Positions 39,297 to 48,354 of a stretch of 64,000 nt of DNA are shown piece after piece. Source of the DNA: Hyphomicrobiaceae bacterium. Its GTDB lineage: Bacteria > Pseudomonadota > Alphaproteobacteria > Rhizobiales > Hyphomicrobiaceae. Numbering within the stretch: the first letter of the stretch is position 1; each line of letters opens with the position of its first letter. The position numbers and the translations under genes are program-made. The stretch is from NCBI GenBank assembly GCA_016793635.1, contig JAEUMD010000003.1, positions 186,001 through 250,000 of the forward strand, given 5' to 3'. The notes beneath the pieces are model-generated. The model was not told the origin of the DNA. It ran no database searches and saw only the letters and a program-made list of their open reading frames with translations.

Positions 39297-40685
39297 ATGC
39301 CCTTCCGCCAGCGCATCAAGTCGACGACCTACGGCTTCGCCACTCTGGCCGAGCTGCTTGCCAAGGCGTCGCCCGCGCGCGCTGGAGATCGGCTCGCCGG
39401 CATCGCGGCTGAAAGTGCGGAGGAGAACGTCGCGGCCAAGATGGCGCTCGCCGACCTGCCGCTTCGCGACATTCTCGCCGAGCCGCTCGTCCCCTACGAG
39501 ACGGACGAGGTGACGCGCCTCATTCTCGACACTCACGACACGGCCGCCTTCCAGGCCATCGCGAGCCTCACCGTCGGCGAGTTGCGCGAATTGCTGCTCG
39601 AACCCGCATCGGATAGCGCCGCACTCGCCCGGCTCGCGCCCGCCATTACACCAGAGATCGCGGCGGCGGTATCGAAGCTGATGCGCAACCAGGACCTGAT
39701 CCTCGCGGCGCGCAAATGCCGTGTCGTCACGCGGTTCCGTAACACCATCGGTCTCGCCGGAACGATGGCCGTTCGCCTGCAACCCAATCACCCGACCGAC
39801 GATCCCGCGGGCATTCTGGCCGCGATAGCCGATGGCCTCATGTACGGCGCCGGCGATGCCGTCATCGGCATCAATCCCGCCACCGACTCGATCGCGCGCA
39901 CGGATTCGCTGCTCCGCCTTCTCGACGATCTCATCGTTCGTTTCGCCATACCGACGCAGGCGTGCGTGCTGTCGCACGTCACGACGACGCTCGCACTGAT
40001 GGAGAAAGGCGCGCCCGTCGATCTAGTCTTTCAGTCGATCGGCGGCACCGAAGGCGTCAACCGCTCGTTCGGCGTATCGCTCGCGATGCTCGCCGAAGCG
40101 CAAGAGGCAGCGCGTGCGTTGAAGCGCGACACACTCGGCGACAACGTCATGTATTTCGAATCGGGACAGGGTTCGGCATTATCCGCCAATGCCCATCACG
40201 GCATCGATCAGCAAACTTGTGAGGCGCGCGCCTACGCTGTCGCCCGCGCGTTCTCGCCGCTGCTCGTCAACACCGTCGTCGGCTTCATCGGCCCCGAGTA
40301 TCTCTACGACGGAAAGGAAATACTGCGGGCCGCGCTCGAGGACCACTTCTGCGGAAAGCTCATGGGGCTGCCGATGGGTGTCGATGTCTGCTACACCAAT
40401 CACGCCGAGGCGGACCAGGACGATATGGACGCCATACTGGCTGTGCTCGCCGCTGCCGGCGTCACCTACATCATGGGCGTGCCTGGGGCCGACGACGTCA
40501 TGCTCGGCTATCAATCGACGTCGTTTCATGATGCCCTGTTCGTGCGGGAGGCATTCTCGCTCAAGCGCGCGCCCGAGTTCGAAGAGTGGCTGCGGGAGAT
40601 GGACATCACGGACGAAGCCGGGCATCTGCTGCCGCCGCGTTCAGACCACCGGCTCATCGCCAATGCCACGACACAACGGGGCTGA
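39297..40685 (+). CDS. eutB: Ethanolamine ammonia-lyase large subunit EutB
   Basis: A 462-residue catalytic subunit of the coenzyme B12-dependent lyase that converts ethanolamine to acetaldehyde and ammonia. The TIM-barrel blocks NTIGLAGTMAVRLQPNHPTD, LVFQSIGGTEGVNRSFGVSL, YFESGQGSALSANAHHGIDQ and GVDVCYTNHAEADQDDMD are diagnostic, including the substrate-binding Glu in FESGQG. No microcompartment shell, EutA or aldehyde dehydrogenase gene is adjacent, so this is the simple eutBC form typical of non-enteric bacteria. eutC starts four bases after its stop. Confidence 0.97.
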   Translation: MPFRQRIKSTTYGFATLAELLAKASPARAGDRLAGIAAESAEENVAAKMALADLPLRDILAEPLVPYETDEVTRLILDTHDTAAFQAIASLTVGELRELLLEPASDSAALARLAPAITPEIAAAVSKLMRNQDLILAARKCRVVTRFRNTIGLAGTMAVRLQPNHPTDDPAGILAAIADGLMYGAGDAVIGINPATDSIARTDSLLRLLDDLIVRFAIPTQACVLSHVTTTLALMEKGAPVDLVFQSIGGTEGVNRSFGVSLAMLAEAQEAARALKRDTLGDNVMYFESGQGSALSANAHHGIDQQTCEARAYAVARAFSPLLVNTVVGFIGPEYLYDGKEILRAALEDHFCGKLMGLPMGVDVCYTNHAEADQDDMDAILAVLAAAGVTYIMGVPGADDVMLGYQSTSFHDALFVREAFSLKRAPEFEEWLREMDITDEAGHLLPPRSDHRLIANATTQRG

Positions 40686-40689
40686 CGGA

Positions 40690-41469
40690 ATGAGAGAACG
40701 ACCGCGCGACCCCTGGCTCTCGCTCGCCGCCCTGACACCGGCACGCATCGCGCTAGGCCGTGCGGGCGCATCGCTGCCGACGCGCGAGGTGCTGTCGTTC
40801 GCGCTCGCGCATGCGCAGGCACGCGACGCCGTGCACGCGGGCCTCGATCGACCCGCGCTTGCTCGCAGTCTCGCGGCGCTCGGACTAGCGACGGTCGAAG
40901 TCGAAAGCGAAGCTGACGGGCGCGACCGCTATCTCGCACGACCGGATCTCGGCCGCCGTCTCGCCGCGCCATCGCGGGAGCGTCTCGAAAGCCTTGCACA
41001 CGCTCCTTGCGATCTCTGCCTCATGGTTGGCGACGGTCTCTCTGCAACGGCAGTCGCCGAACATTCGCCAGCCTTGATTGGCGCCTTTCTCCCGCACGCC
41101 GCGCGACTCGGATTGAAACTGGCGGCGGTCGTGATCGCACGCGGCGCGCGCGTAGCCCTCGGCGACGATGTCGCGTTAACACTGAATGCCCGCGCGGTCG
41201 CCGTTCTGATCGGCGAGCGCCCGGGCCTCTCCGCGGCCGACAGCCTCGGCATCTATCTCACCTATGGCGCGCGTCCGGGCATGACGGACGCACAGAGAAA
41301 CTGCATTTCCAACGTCCGTCCACTTGGTCTCGCGCCGTCCGAAGCCGCCGCCCGGCTCGCGTGGCTCGTCGAGGCCGCACTGTCACGCGGGATCACGGGC
41401 GTCGATTTGAAGGACGAGAGCGATGCCCTTTCCCATGCCGCCGCAGAGGCACCCACTTTGCCGCGCTGA
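40690..41469 (+). CDS. eutC: Ethanolamine ammonia-lyase small subunit EutC
   Basis: A 259-residue partner of EutB that helps bind adenosylcobalamin. TPARIALGRAGASLPTREVL, FALAHAQARDAVHA and the C-terminal GIYLTYGARPGMTDAQRNCI then SNVRPLGL match EutC. The ATG at 40690 lies just after the eutB stop (40683-40685), consistent with an operon; no strong ribosome-binding site is seen, so translational coupling is likely. Confidence 0.95.
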   Translation: MRERPRDPWLSLAALTPARIALGRAGASLPTREVLSFALAHAQARDAVHAGLDRPALARSLAALGLATVEVESEADGRDRYLARPDLGRRLAAPSRERLESLAHAPCDLCLMVGDGLSATAVAEHSPALIGAFLPHAARLGLKLAAVVIARGARVALGDDVALTLNARAVAVLIGERPGLSAADSLGIYLTYGARPGMTDAQRNCISNVRPLGLAPSEAAARLAWLVEAALSRGITGVDLKDESDALSHAAAEAPTLPR

Positions 41470-41595
41470 CATGAGCGGAGCGGCCGCTTGGATTGCTCCA
41501 GCCATCACATCGCCGCATCTCGCGGGCACCTCTCGACCATGAAGTTTGCTTTTGACATGGATGATTGTCGCCGCCGTTCTGGTCCGGTGGAATTG

Positions 41596-42882
41596 ATGCC
41601 GCAGGTTTGCCGACGCACGTTTGTCCGCATGCTCGGAGCATCGGCGCTACTCGGAGGCCTCCCCGTGCAATCTCCTTCCGCACGTTCGCCCGCGCGCCCG
41701 GAACCGGCAGTCGTTACGGGCGCCGCGGCACTCGCCGCTGCCGCGTTCGCCCCGCTTGCTGGTCATCGCATCGGCCTCATCACCAACCAGACGGGTCGCG
41801 TCGGAGACGACCATCTGGCCGACCTCCTCCGCGCGACACCCGGCGTTCGATTGACCGCAATATTCGCACCCGAGCACGGCTTTCGCGGAACCGCGGAGGC
41901 CGGCGCCAGCGTCGCGCACGGCGTAGACCGCAAGACCGGCGTTCCAGTGCGAAGCCTCTATGGCGCGACGCGCAAGCCCACGCCCACGATGCTGCGCGAT
42001 ATCGACCTCCTGGTCTTCGACATCCAGGACGTCGGCGTGCGCTTCTACACCTACATTTCGACGATGGGGCTGGCGATGCAGGCCGCCGCCGCCCGCCGCA
42101 TTCCCTTCATCGTGCTCGATCGCGCCAACCCGCTCGGCGGGGAAGACGTCTCTGGCTTCATGCTCGACACCGCACTCAAGTCGTTCGTCGGTCAGTATCC
42201 GATGCCGATCGTGCACGGCATGACGGTTGGCGAGATCGCCCGCATGATCAAGGGTGAGCAATGGCTCGATGGCCTCGAGGGGCTGGACCTCTCCATCGTC
42301 GAGATGAAAGGCTGGCGGCGGGGAATGCGCTGGCCAGAAACTCGGCTCGACTGGATACCGACGAGCCCCAACGTGCCAACGTTCGAGACCGCTCTCGCCT
42401 ATCCAGGGATCGGCCTCGTCGGCGAGACGCTGGTCAACGAAGGCCGCGGCACGCCGCATCCGTTCCTGCGTTTCGGCGCCCCATGGCTCGACGCGCGGAA
42501 CGCCGCCGATGCGCTTAACGCCGCGTCTCTCGCCGGTGCCCGCTTCGCTCCGCTCCGCTATAAGCCGCGCTCCATTCCACACGTTGCCGCAGACCCGCGC
42601 TTCGTCGGCGAGGAAATCCCAGGGGTACATATCGAAATTGCCAACGCCTCGGCCTATCGGCCGCTGGAGGTCGGCATGCACGTGCTCGCGTATCTGCGCA
42701 AGGCGAGCCGCGCGGCGGGAGCGCCGCTGTTCGGCAAGCTCACGATGTTTCACGCGACTTCCGGAACCAAGCGGCTGCACGCAATGATCGAGCGTGGCGT
42801 TAGTGGAAGCGCACTCGTCGCCTCATGGGCGGACGAGGCCGAGCGGTTCAGGCGCCGTCGCGAGCGCTATCTCATCTATTGA
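41596..42882 (+). CDS. DUF1343 / NamZ-type exo-beta-N-acetylmuramidase-like protein, Tat-exported
   Basis: A 428-residue protein. Twin-arginine signal RRTFVRMLGASALLGG near the start suggests export in folded form. The body (RIGLITNQTGRVGDD, FAPEHGFRGTAEAGA, RSLYGATRKPT, LVFDIQDVGVRFYTYISTMG, VLDRANPLGGEDV) is DUF1343 (PF07075), the family of NamZ, which releases N-acetylmuramic acid from peptidoglycan fragments; the conserved Glu/His in PEHGFRG lies in the expected active site. ATG 41596 follows GGTGGA and gives a normal Tat n-region; ATG 41539 is an alternative. A role in cell-wall recycling is likely. It follows eutC by about 125 bases without evident functional link. Confidence 0.85.
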   Translation: MPQVCRRTFVRMLGASALLGGLPVQSPSARSPARPEPAVVTGAAALAAAAFAPLAGHRIGLITNQTGRVGDDHLADLLRATPGVRLTAIFAPEHGFRGTAEAGASVAHGVDRKTGVPVRSLYGATRKPTPTMLRDIDLLVFDIQDVGVRFYTYISTMGLAMQAAAARRIPFIVLDRANPLGGEDVSGFMLDTALKSFVGQYPMPIVHGMTVGEIARMIKGEQWLDGLEGLDLSIVEMKGWRRGMRWPETRLDWIPTSPNVPTFETALAYPGIGLVGETLVNEGRGTPHPFLRFGAPWLDARNAADALNAASLAGARFAPLRYKPRSIPHVAADPRFVGEEIPGVHIEIANASAYRPLEVGMHVLAYLRKASRAAGAPLFGKLTMFHATSGTKRLHAMIERGVSGSALVASWADEAERFRRRRERYLIY

Positions 42883-43015
42883 CGCAGCCCCGCCGTCACC
42901 GACACGCACCTTCACCGTTCTGGGTTGCGGCGAAGCCCCAGGGCGCGGCCGGTCGCGAATGAAATTCACAACGTGGATGGATCGCGGACGTCATTCAAAC
43001 AATGACCATCGGACT

Positions 43016-44026
43016 CTAGACGGACCGCAACGGAAGGTTCACGAGCAGGTTCTGCGGCTTCATCCGCAAGCGCTTCGCGGTACTCATGGCAAGCCCGAGA
43101 TAGATCGGCTTGCCGGCGACGCGCTCAATTACAGGCGCACCCGCGGCAAGTCGCATCCGAAAGAGAGCGAGAATGCGTGCGTTGTCCTCCAGCGACGTAC
43201 CCCGCCCCTCGTACAGCGCGTTGAGAATGCCGGTCGCCTCGGCGTCGAGCCCGACATGCCAACGCCAATCGGCGTCGTCGATGCGCTGCAACGGCTCGAT
43301 ACGCGCCTCGATGCCGAGGAGGTGTGCCAGCCAGGATTCGAGAACCCTTGCCAACGCATCGAGCGCGGGCCGCCCGAACCGTAGATCGACGACCGTATCG
43401 AAGCTGTCAGATCGGCCCCAGTACAACGCCTTGTTGTCGTCGTCGAGCACATCGAGGTCGACGCGACGTTGCGGCGTTCCGGTCGCGGCAAGCAGCGCGC
43501 CGATTCCGGATTGGGGCCGCGCCTTGAGCTCGACCGTCTCCTCGTCCGCCAGCAGCACTCGCCCTTCATCCGTCGAAACGTTCTGCACGCGAAAAAGCAG
43601 CTCGGCGGCGCGCAACCGCATCGGGTCGTCGGCGCGCGACAAAACGTTGCGCAGAATAACGTGCACCAACTGATCGAGAAACAGCGCGGGAAACTCCACC
43701 TGGTCCCGTCGTGCGATGTCGAGATAGGTGGCTTCGATGGTTCCGTTCGCAACGAGCGCGTCGCGGAAGGCGAGAACGAGCCGATAGTTGTCGGCGGCAT
43801 CGGCATCGGCGAGCGACGCGAGGCGATCCGCGCCCACGGCCATGAGCGGATCCAGGATCAGATCGTCGTAGAGCTTGAGCTCGGCCGGGCACGATGTCTC
43901 GATCGGCCGCAGCTCGGGACGCGCGAAATAGGCACGCAAATAATCCGGTGTCACCTCGAGCAATCCGCCGTTGCCGACACGCAGCAAATGCATACCCGCC
44001 GAGGTCCAGAAATTCCGCCCGCTCAT
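43016..44026 (-). CDS. DUF6352-like protein of the formate dehydrogenase operon
   Basis: A 336-residue soluble protein with no catalytic motif that I recognise. It matches, from memory, the DUF6352 family that accompanies formate dehydrogenase clusters in Bradyrhizobium-like bacteria (NFWTSAGMHLLRVGNGGLLE, VTPDYLRAYFARPELRP). The start overlaps the previous gene's stop in ATGA, so it is translationally coupled as the last gene of the operon. Function unknown; an assembly or maturation role is inferred only from its position. Confidence 0.6.
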   Translation of the reverse strand: MSGRNFWTSAGMHLLRVGNGGLLEVTPDYLRAYFARPELRPIETSCPAELKLYDDLILDPLMAVGADRLASLADADAADNYRLVLAFRDALVANGTIEATYLDIARRDQVEFPALFLDQLVHVILRNVLSRADDPMRLRAAELLFRVQNVSTDEGRVLLADEETVELKARPQSGIGALLAATGTPQRRVDLDVLDDDNKALYWGRSDSFDTVVDLRFGRPALDALARVLESWLAHLLGIEARIEPLQRIDDADWRWHVGLDAEATGILNALYEGRGTSLEDNARILALFRMRLAAGAPVIERVAGKPIYLGLAMSTAKRLRMKPQNLLVNLPLRSV

Positions 44027-44490
44027 AAAGTTTCCCTCTGGCCTTCCCCATCCGGCCGAGCGTCGATCGCGCGGAACGCCTCGCGGATCCGCCCATCTTC
44101 GTCGAACGTTCGACTCACCGTCAGCAGAGAATTGAGCGCGAGACCTTGCGCGAGATCGGCGGCGAACTGCACCTCCTCGCGCGCCGCTTCGAGCGCCGTG
44201 TCACGATCCGGTGCGCCCCAATCGTCGACGAAATGGCTGGCGAGCGCGTCGAGCAGCGTCGCGCGATCCTTCGCCGTCGCTTCGCCGACGCTGACGAACG
44301 TCGCGCGGCCAAGACTCGGCAGCCCGAGAAAGCCGTTGGCGAACGCCTGCCGCGTCTTGCCCGTCAGGTGCTCCGGAGAAAGATGCGCGAAGGCGAACGC
44401 GCCGGATACGGCCCACTCGTCGGGCTGCGCCGCGCGGTCGAACACGCGCGCGTCGGACCCGTCGAAAACGATGACGCGCAGAAGCTTCAC
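44023..44490 (-). CDS. DUF6505-like protein of the formate dehydrogenase operon
   Basis: A 155-residue protein starting at GTG 44490 in a GTGA overlap with the preceding gene; MKLLRVIVFDGSDARVFDRA is the conserved start. It belongs, as far as I can tell, to DUF6505, found only with these formate dehydrogenase operons. No motif, signal peptide or membrane segment is seen. Function is unknown. Confidence 0.6.
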   Translation of the reverse strand: MKLLRVIVFDGSDARVFDRAAQPDEWAVSGAFAFAHLSPEHLTGKTRQAFANGFLGLPSLGRATFVSVGEATAKDRATLLDALASHFVDDWGAPDRDTALEAAREEVQFAADLAQGLALNSLLTVSRTFDEDGRIREAFRAIDARPDGEGQRETL

Positions 44491-45191
44491 GCGACCTGCT
44501 CCCCGCGCCACGCCAGCAGATCGATCGCGTCGCTCAGGGCCGTGGGTGGCGCGGCATCCGGTGTGCGCGCGATCATCCCCGCGCTGTCGTCGAGTGTCGC
44601 GCCATTTTCCGCAAGTGCCGTCCAGCGGTCGCTAACAGGCTCGAAACCCTCGTGGCTCCACACGTCGAGCCAAGCCAGAACATGTGCTGCGTAAGACTGG
44701 AGGACGAGGCTGCGCGTCAGCTCCCCACCACCTTCGGCGTGAACCGTGGTCTGCTCGGGTCGATCGCCCGGCTCTCCGCCACCGACCGGCAATTCGAGGC
44801 GCAGTAGAATGCCGATCGCCAGCCAGTCCGGCGTCTCGTCGAGATTAGCCGTGGACGAGGCCAGCCGCAGCTGGCCAGCGGCACCGCCATTAATGGCGAT
44901 GGTGTCGGGCCAGCGCAACGTGATCGCCGTCTTAGGTGGCATCAGCACACCGAGACAATCGGCGAGCGCCACCATCGCCAGCGGGCCCATCTGAAGCGAA
45001 GGCGCGAGCGCGATCTCCGGCTCGAGTATGAGCGCGATCTCGGCGCGATCGTTGGCGCGGCTCCACACGATATCGCCAGCCCCGATCTCCTGTGTCGCGG
45101 CGAGGCGGCACGCGTGCTCGAACGCCGCCACCGGCGGCGAGACCGCCAGTGGCGTCAGTAGCGGCGGAAACTTGGGATCTTCGAACAGCAT
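44487..45191 (-). CDS. Biotin/lipoate--protein ligase-like protein without the ligase signature
   Basis: A 234-residue protein. ALILEPEIALAPSLQMGPLA, VALADCLGVLMPPKTAITLR then WPDTIAINGGAAGQLRL follow the fold of the biotin/lipoate ligase catalytic domain, and homologues carry that name. The GRGRxGR loop that binds the adenylated intermediate is not present, so ligase activity is doubtful. In this operon it may be a binding or assembly protein. It couples to the next gene by a GTGA overlap. Confidence 0.65.
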   Translation of the reverse strand: MLFEDPKFPPLLTPLAVSPPVAAFEHACRLAATQEIGAGDIVWSRANDRAEIALILEPEIALAPSLQMGPLAMVALADCLGVLMPPKTAITLRWPDTIAINGGAAGQLRLASSTANLDETPDWLAIGILLRLELPVGGGEPGDRPEQTTVHAEGGGELTRSLVLQSYAAHVLAWLDVWSHEGFEPVSDRWTALAENGATLDDSAGMIARTPDAAPPTALSDAIDLLAWRGEQVA

Positions 45192-45272
45192 CAGGCCCAG
45201 CGCGTTCTCGCTTCAGGTCACGATCAGATGAGAGGGGATCGCGGAGCGCATCGCTCTTCAACCGATCAAGCT

Positions 45273-45479
45273 CTAACCGAGCGTGATCTCCTCCTCGACG
45301 ACGTGGTTCAGTGGCGTTCCCTCCGCGGTCAGCACCATACGCACCTTGAGCGTCCCTTTTCCAGCAAGACCGCCCTCGCGCACGATGCGTTCGATCTGCT
45401 GCTGCGAGGTGACGCCAACCTGCTTCAGGAACTTTCTCATCGACATGTTGAAACGGTCTTCGGCGGTCTCACTCGACAT
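45273..45479 (-). CDS. DUF6494-like small protein
   Basis: A 68-residue protein, FNMSMRKFLKQVGVTSQQQI then ERIVREGG and LNHVVEEEITLG, that I place in DUF6494, a small family found with these operons. GGAG lies seven bases before the ATG. Highly charged and soluble; function unknown. Confidence 0.65.
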   Translation of the reverse strand: MSSETAEDRFNMSMRKFLKQVGVTSQQQIERIVREGGLAGKGTLKVRMVLTAEGTPLNHVVEEEITLG

Positions 45480-45491
45480 TTCGGCTCTCCG

Positions 45492-46988
45492 TCAATGTGG
45501 TTTCGTCACGTCCTTGAGGTACGCGATCAAGGCGTCGCGCCGGGCCGGATCGGTGATACGTTGCAAGGGCATCTTCGAGCCGGGAGTGTAGTGATCCGGC
45601 CCGAGCTCGAACAGTTTCGAGATCGTCTCGTCGTTCCACACGATGCCGAGAGAGCGCAACGCCGGGGAATAGGGATAGCCCGGCACCTCGCCCGAGCGGC
45701 GACCGAACAGTCCATAGAGCGTTGGCCCCGCGCGGTTACCGCCGTCCCTCTCGACCGTATGACAGACACTGCACTTGCGCGCGAATTCACGCTCTCCGCT
45801 GCTCATGTCACCCGCGCCCGAGGATTCCTCCCCTCCGACCTGAAAGCGGCGCGGAAACTCACCCGAAACGGGCTCGAATGGCTTGCGCGGTGTGACCTGC
45901 CAAAGCGATACGAAATCGTCGAGGCCGCCGTAGTAGACGGCGCGCCCGTCGTTCGCGAAACGCAGCGCCCAGACCGGACCTCGCGGATTGACGTGCTCCT
46001 CGATCAACTTCCAGTCGCCGAAACGGAGCACGCGCACCACCCCGTCGCCGCCGCCCGTCGCGACGAGGCCGGGCTTTTCGATAACATCAAGCGAGAGCAC
46101 CGGGCGCTCGTGCGACGGTAACTCGGCGACAACCTGTCCGCTCTCGCCATCGACGACACCGCCAGCGCCGTTGAGCGCGCCCCAGGCCATCTGCTCGGTG
46201 CCCGGCACACGCGCGAGAACGTTGATGCCCCAGCCGTGCTTGTACACCGGCCGCAGATAGCGCCCATCCGCGCGATCCCACGCGGCGATGGTGCCATCGT
46301 AGCTGCCCGTGTAGACGGTCTCGCCCGAGCCTGAAAAAACGACGGCGTTGACTGGGCCCTTGTGGCCATTGAGGACGGGCCCCGCCTCGAGCTTCTCGAG
46401 GTCCCAGAGCCTTGCCGTGCGATCCCAGCTCGCCGTCGCCGCGTAGCGACCATCCTCGGAGACCGAGATCGCGACGATCTTGGCGGAATGGCCCGTGAAA
46501 CGATGTATCAGCTCACCGGACTCGAGATCCCAGAGCCACACGACACCATCGTCACCCGCAGCCACCGCGCGTCTCGGCTTCTGGTTCTTCGACGGTACGA
46601 ACGCGACGGCATTCACCGCGCCCTCGTGCCGGTCGAAGCGATGCATCAGGCGCGGCGCGGCACCTGCCACATCCCATAACACCATCGCGTAATCGAAGCT
46701 GCCGCTCAGCACGAGGCTCGCGCCGAGATCGACCGCAAGCGCTTTGATGGGACCGCCATGTCCGACAAGGCTGCCCTCCGCAGCGCGGCCGGCAGACTTG
46801 GCAGCCCGCGTCTCCAGCGCTTTCCGCACATCCGCGCCCGTGAGCTCCGCGTCCTTCTCGCTCGGCACCGCTCCAGCGTGCACCTCGCCGGCATGACCGA
46901 ACCATCCAGCGACGAGGAGTGCCAGCAGGATGATTGCGAACGAGGAGCACCAAGCGGCGCTCAGCTTCGCTCTTAGACCAAGTGGCAT
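45492..46988 (-). CDS. WD40 beta-propeller fused to cytochrome c
   Basis: A 498-residue exported protein with an N-terminal signal or anchor (FAIILLALLVAGWFGHAGEV). Residues 70-370 contain about seven WD40 repeats (LVGHGGPIKALAVDLGASLV, TASWDRTARLWDLEKLEAG, YTGSYDGTIAAWDRADG). A class I cytochrome c domain follows, with heme motif CSVCH near residue 405 and a distal Met in GSKMPLQRITDP. The heme domain ends with AYLKDVTKPH. The position in the formate dehydrogenase operon suggests an electron carrier docked by the propeller, in the periplasm. Confidence 0.85.
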   Translation of the reverse strand: MPLGLRAKLSAAWCSSFAIILLALLVAGWFGHAGEVHAGAVPSEKDAELTGADVRKALETRAAKSAGRAAEGSLVGHGGPIKALAVDLGASLVLSGSFDYAMVLWDVAGAAPRLMHRFDRHEGAVNAVAFVPSKNQKPRRAVAAGDDGVVWLWDLESGELIHRFTGHSAKIVAISVSEDGRYAATASWDRTARLWDLEKLEAGPVLNGHKGPVNAVVFSGSGETVYTGSYDGTIAAWDRADGRYLRPVYKHGWGINVLARVPGTEQMAWGALNGAGGVVDGESGQVVAELPSHERPVLSLDVIEKPGLVATGGGDGVVRVLRFGDWKLIEEHVNPRGPVWALRFANDGRAVYYGGLDDFVSLWQVTPRKPFEPVSGEFPRRFQVGGEESSGAGDMSSGEREFARKCSVCHTVERDGGNRAGPTLYGLFGRRSGEVPGYPYSPALRSLGIVWNDETISKLFELGPDHYTPGSKMPLQRITDPARRDALIAYLKDVTKPH

Positions 46989-47028
46989 CGCTAGACGCCT
47001 GTTCGAACCAACACGCGGACGCAGCCTG

Positions 47029-48354
47029 TCAGTCCTTCAGGTGCTCGGCAATGAATTCGCCAAGGCCAATGACCGGCATCGCGTACTCGTAGTTTTCCAA
47101 CCCTTCCTCCAGCGTTGTCCGGCAATTCGCGCAGGGCGATACGACGAGTTCGAGACCGTCGACCGCCTTGAACTGCGCGAGCTTGCAGGAGAACGCTGCG
47201 TTCATGTTCTCGTGGGCGCGCGGATTCGCGGAGACGCCGCCACCGCCGCCGCAACACAGGTTCGTGACGCCGCTCATCGGCATCTCGACGAAATTGTCAC
47301 TGACGTGATCGATCAGCGCGCGCGGCTCGTCGAGAAGACCGCCACGGCGCACGATCTGGCAGGGGTCGTGCAGCGTGATGCGCCGCTTGTCCTTGTCGCG
47401 CATCTCGAGACGGCCTTCGCGACGCAGCTTGTCGAGCACCTCGAGAATGTGCACCACCTCGAACTTGTACTGGCGCCCCATCAGGTTCGGCCCCTCCCAG
47501 CGCAACGCGCCATAGGCGTGTCCGCATTCGGGGCTGATCACGTACTTGACGCCCAGCTCCTCGGCGGCATCGACGACACGCGATACGAGCGTGCGCGCCG
47601 TCTCGCGCGAGCCGATCTGAACACCGACGTTGGTCGCCTCGAACGCCTTGGTCGAGATGGTCCAATCGACACCGGCCTTGGCGAAGATGCGCGCAAGCGA
47701 GCCGATGACCTCGGGATACCCCATCACCTCCATGGCCGACAGGATGACCATGTAGTCTGCACCCTGCTTGTCGAGGGCGACGGGTATGCCCGTTTCCTTT
47801 TCCTGGCTGGCGATGGTCGCCTTGAGCGCCTTGGGCGTGACGTTCATGGGGCTGCCGGTGCGCAGAGCATTGGCTTCAGCGGAGCGCAGACCCTCTGGTG
47901 CGAGATCGGCGGCGACGAAGCCTTCGCGCATCTTGCGAACGCTGCCGGCGATGTCGATGCCCATCGGGCAAACCAGCGTGCAGCGGCCACACATGTTGCA
48001 CGAGTCGTAGACGAGCTCCGACCACTCCTGAAGCTCCTCGAACGTCAGCTCGGCCGGCGCCAGTCCAATGCCGCGCATCAGCGTCGAGAACGGCGCCTTA
48101 TGACGCTTGTAGGCCTTCACTAGCGGTTTCAGCTTGTAGGTCGGCGTATAGCGCGGATCGTTGGTGGAGAGATAGAAGTGGCACGCCTCGGCGCATTCAC
48201 CGCAATGCACGCAGGCATCGAGGTAAGAGGCGATGGCCGCGTCCGTCACCTTGAGAAACATGTCGACGGCGGCGGCGGCGCGCGTTCCTTCGCCCGCGGC
48301 GGCGGAACGTTCAGCCGAGGCGGCCGGAGTAGCGGTTGCAGCGACAGCGGTCAT
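47029..48354 (-). CDS. DsrK/HdrD-like iron-sulfur protein
   Basis: A 441-residue protein. Two 4Fe-4S motifs (CVHCGECAEAC and CNMCGRCTLVC) near residues 50-140 are followed by two CCG-type modules (HDPCQIVRRGG with CCGGGGG, and SPCANCR), which bind the unusual cluster of heterodisulfide reductases. Such proteins pass electrons between a quinone-linked membrane partner and a soluble disulfide or cluster protein. ATG 48354 overlaps the end of the membrane partner gene in ATGA. It probably pairs with the DsrM-like protein to shuttle electrons from formate oxidation; the final acceptor is unknown. Confidence 0.85.
   Translation of the reverse strand: MTAVAATATPAASAERSAAAGEGTRAAAAVDMFLKVTDAAIASYLDACVHCGECAEACHFYLSTNDPRYTPTYKLKPLVKAYKRHKAPFSTLMRGIGLAPAELTFEELQEWSELVYDSCNMCGRCTLVCPMGIDIAGSVRKMREGFVAADLAPEGLRSAEANALRTGSPMNVTPKALKATIASQEKETGIPVALDKQGADYMVILSAMEVMGYPEVIGSLARIFAKAGVDWTISTKAFEATNVGVQIGSRETARTLVSRVVDAAEELGVKYVISPECGHAYGALRWEGPNLMGRQYKFEVVHILEVLDKLRREGRLEMRDKDKRRITLHDPCQIVRRGGLLDEPRALIDHVSDNFVEMPMSGVTNLCCGGGGGVSANPRAHENMNAAFSCKLAQFKAVDGLELVVSPCANCRTTLEEGLENYEYAMPVIGLGEFIAEHLKD

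Noticed and set aside
44487-45191. Active lipoate or biotin ligase
   Set aside because: The fold is plausible, but the GRGRxGR loop is missing, so I describe it only as ligase-like.
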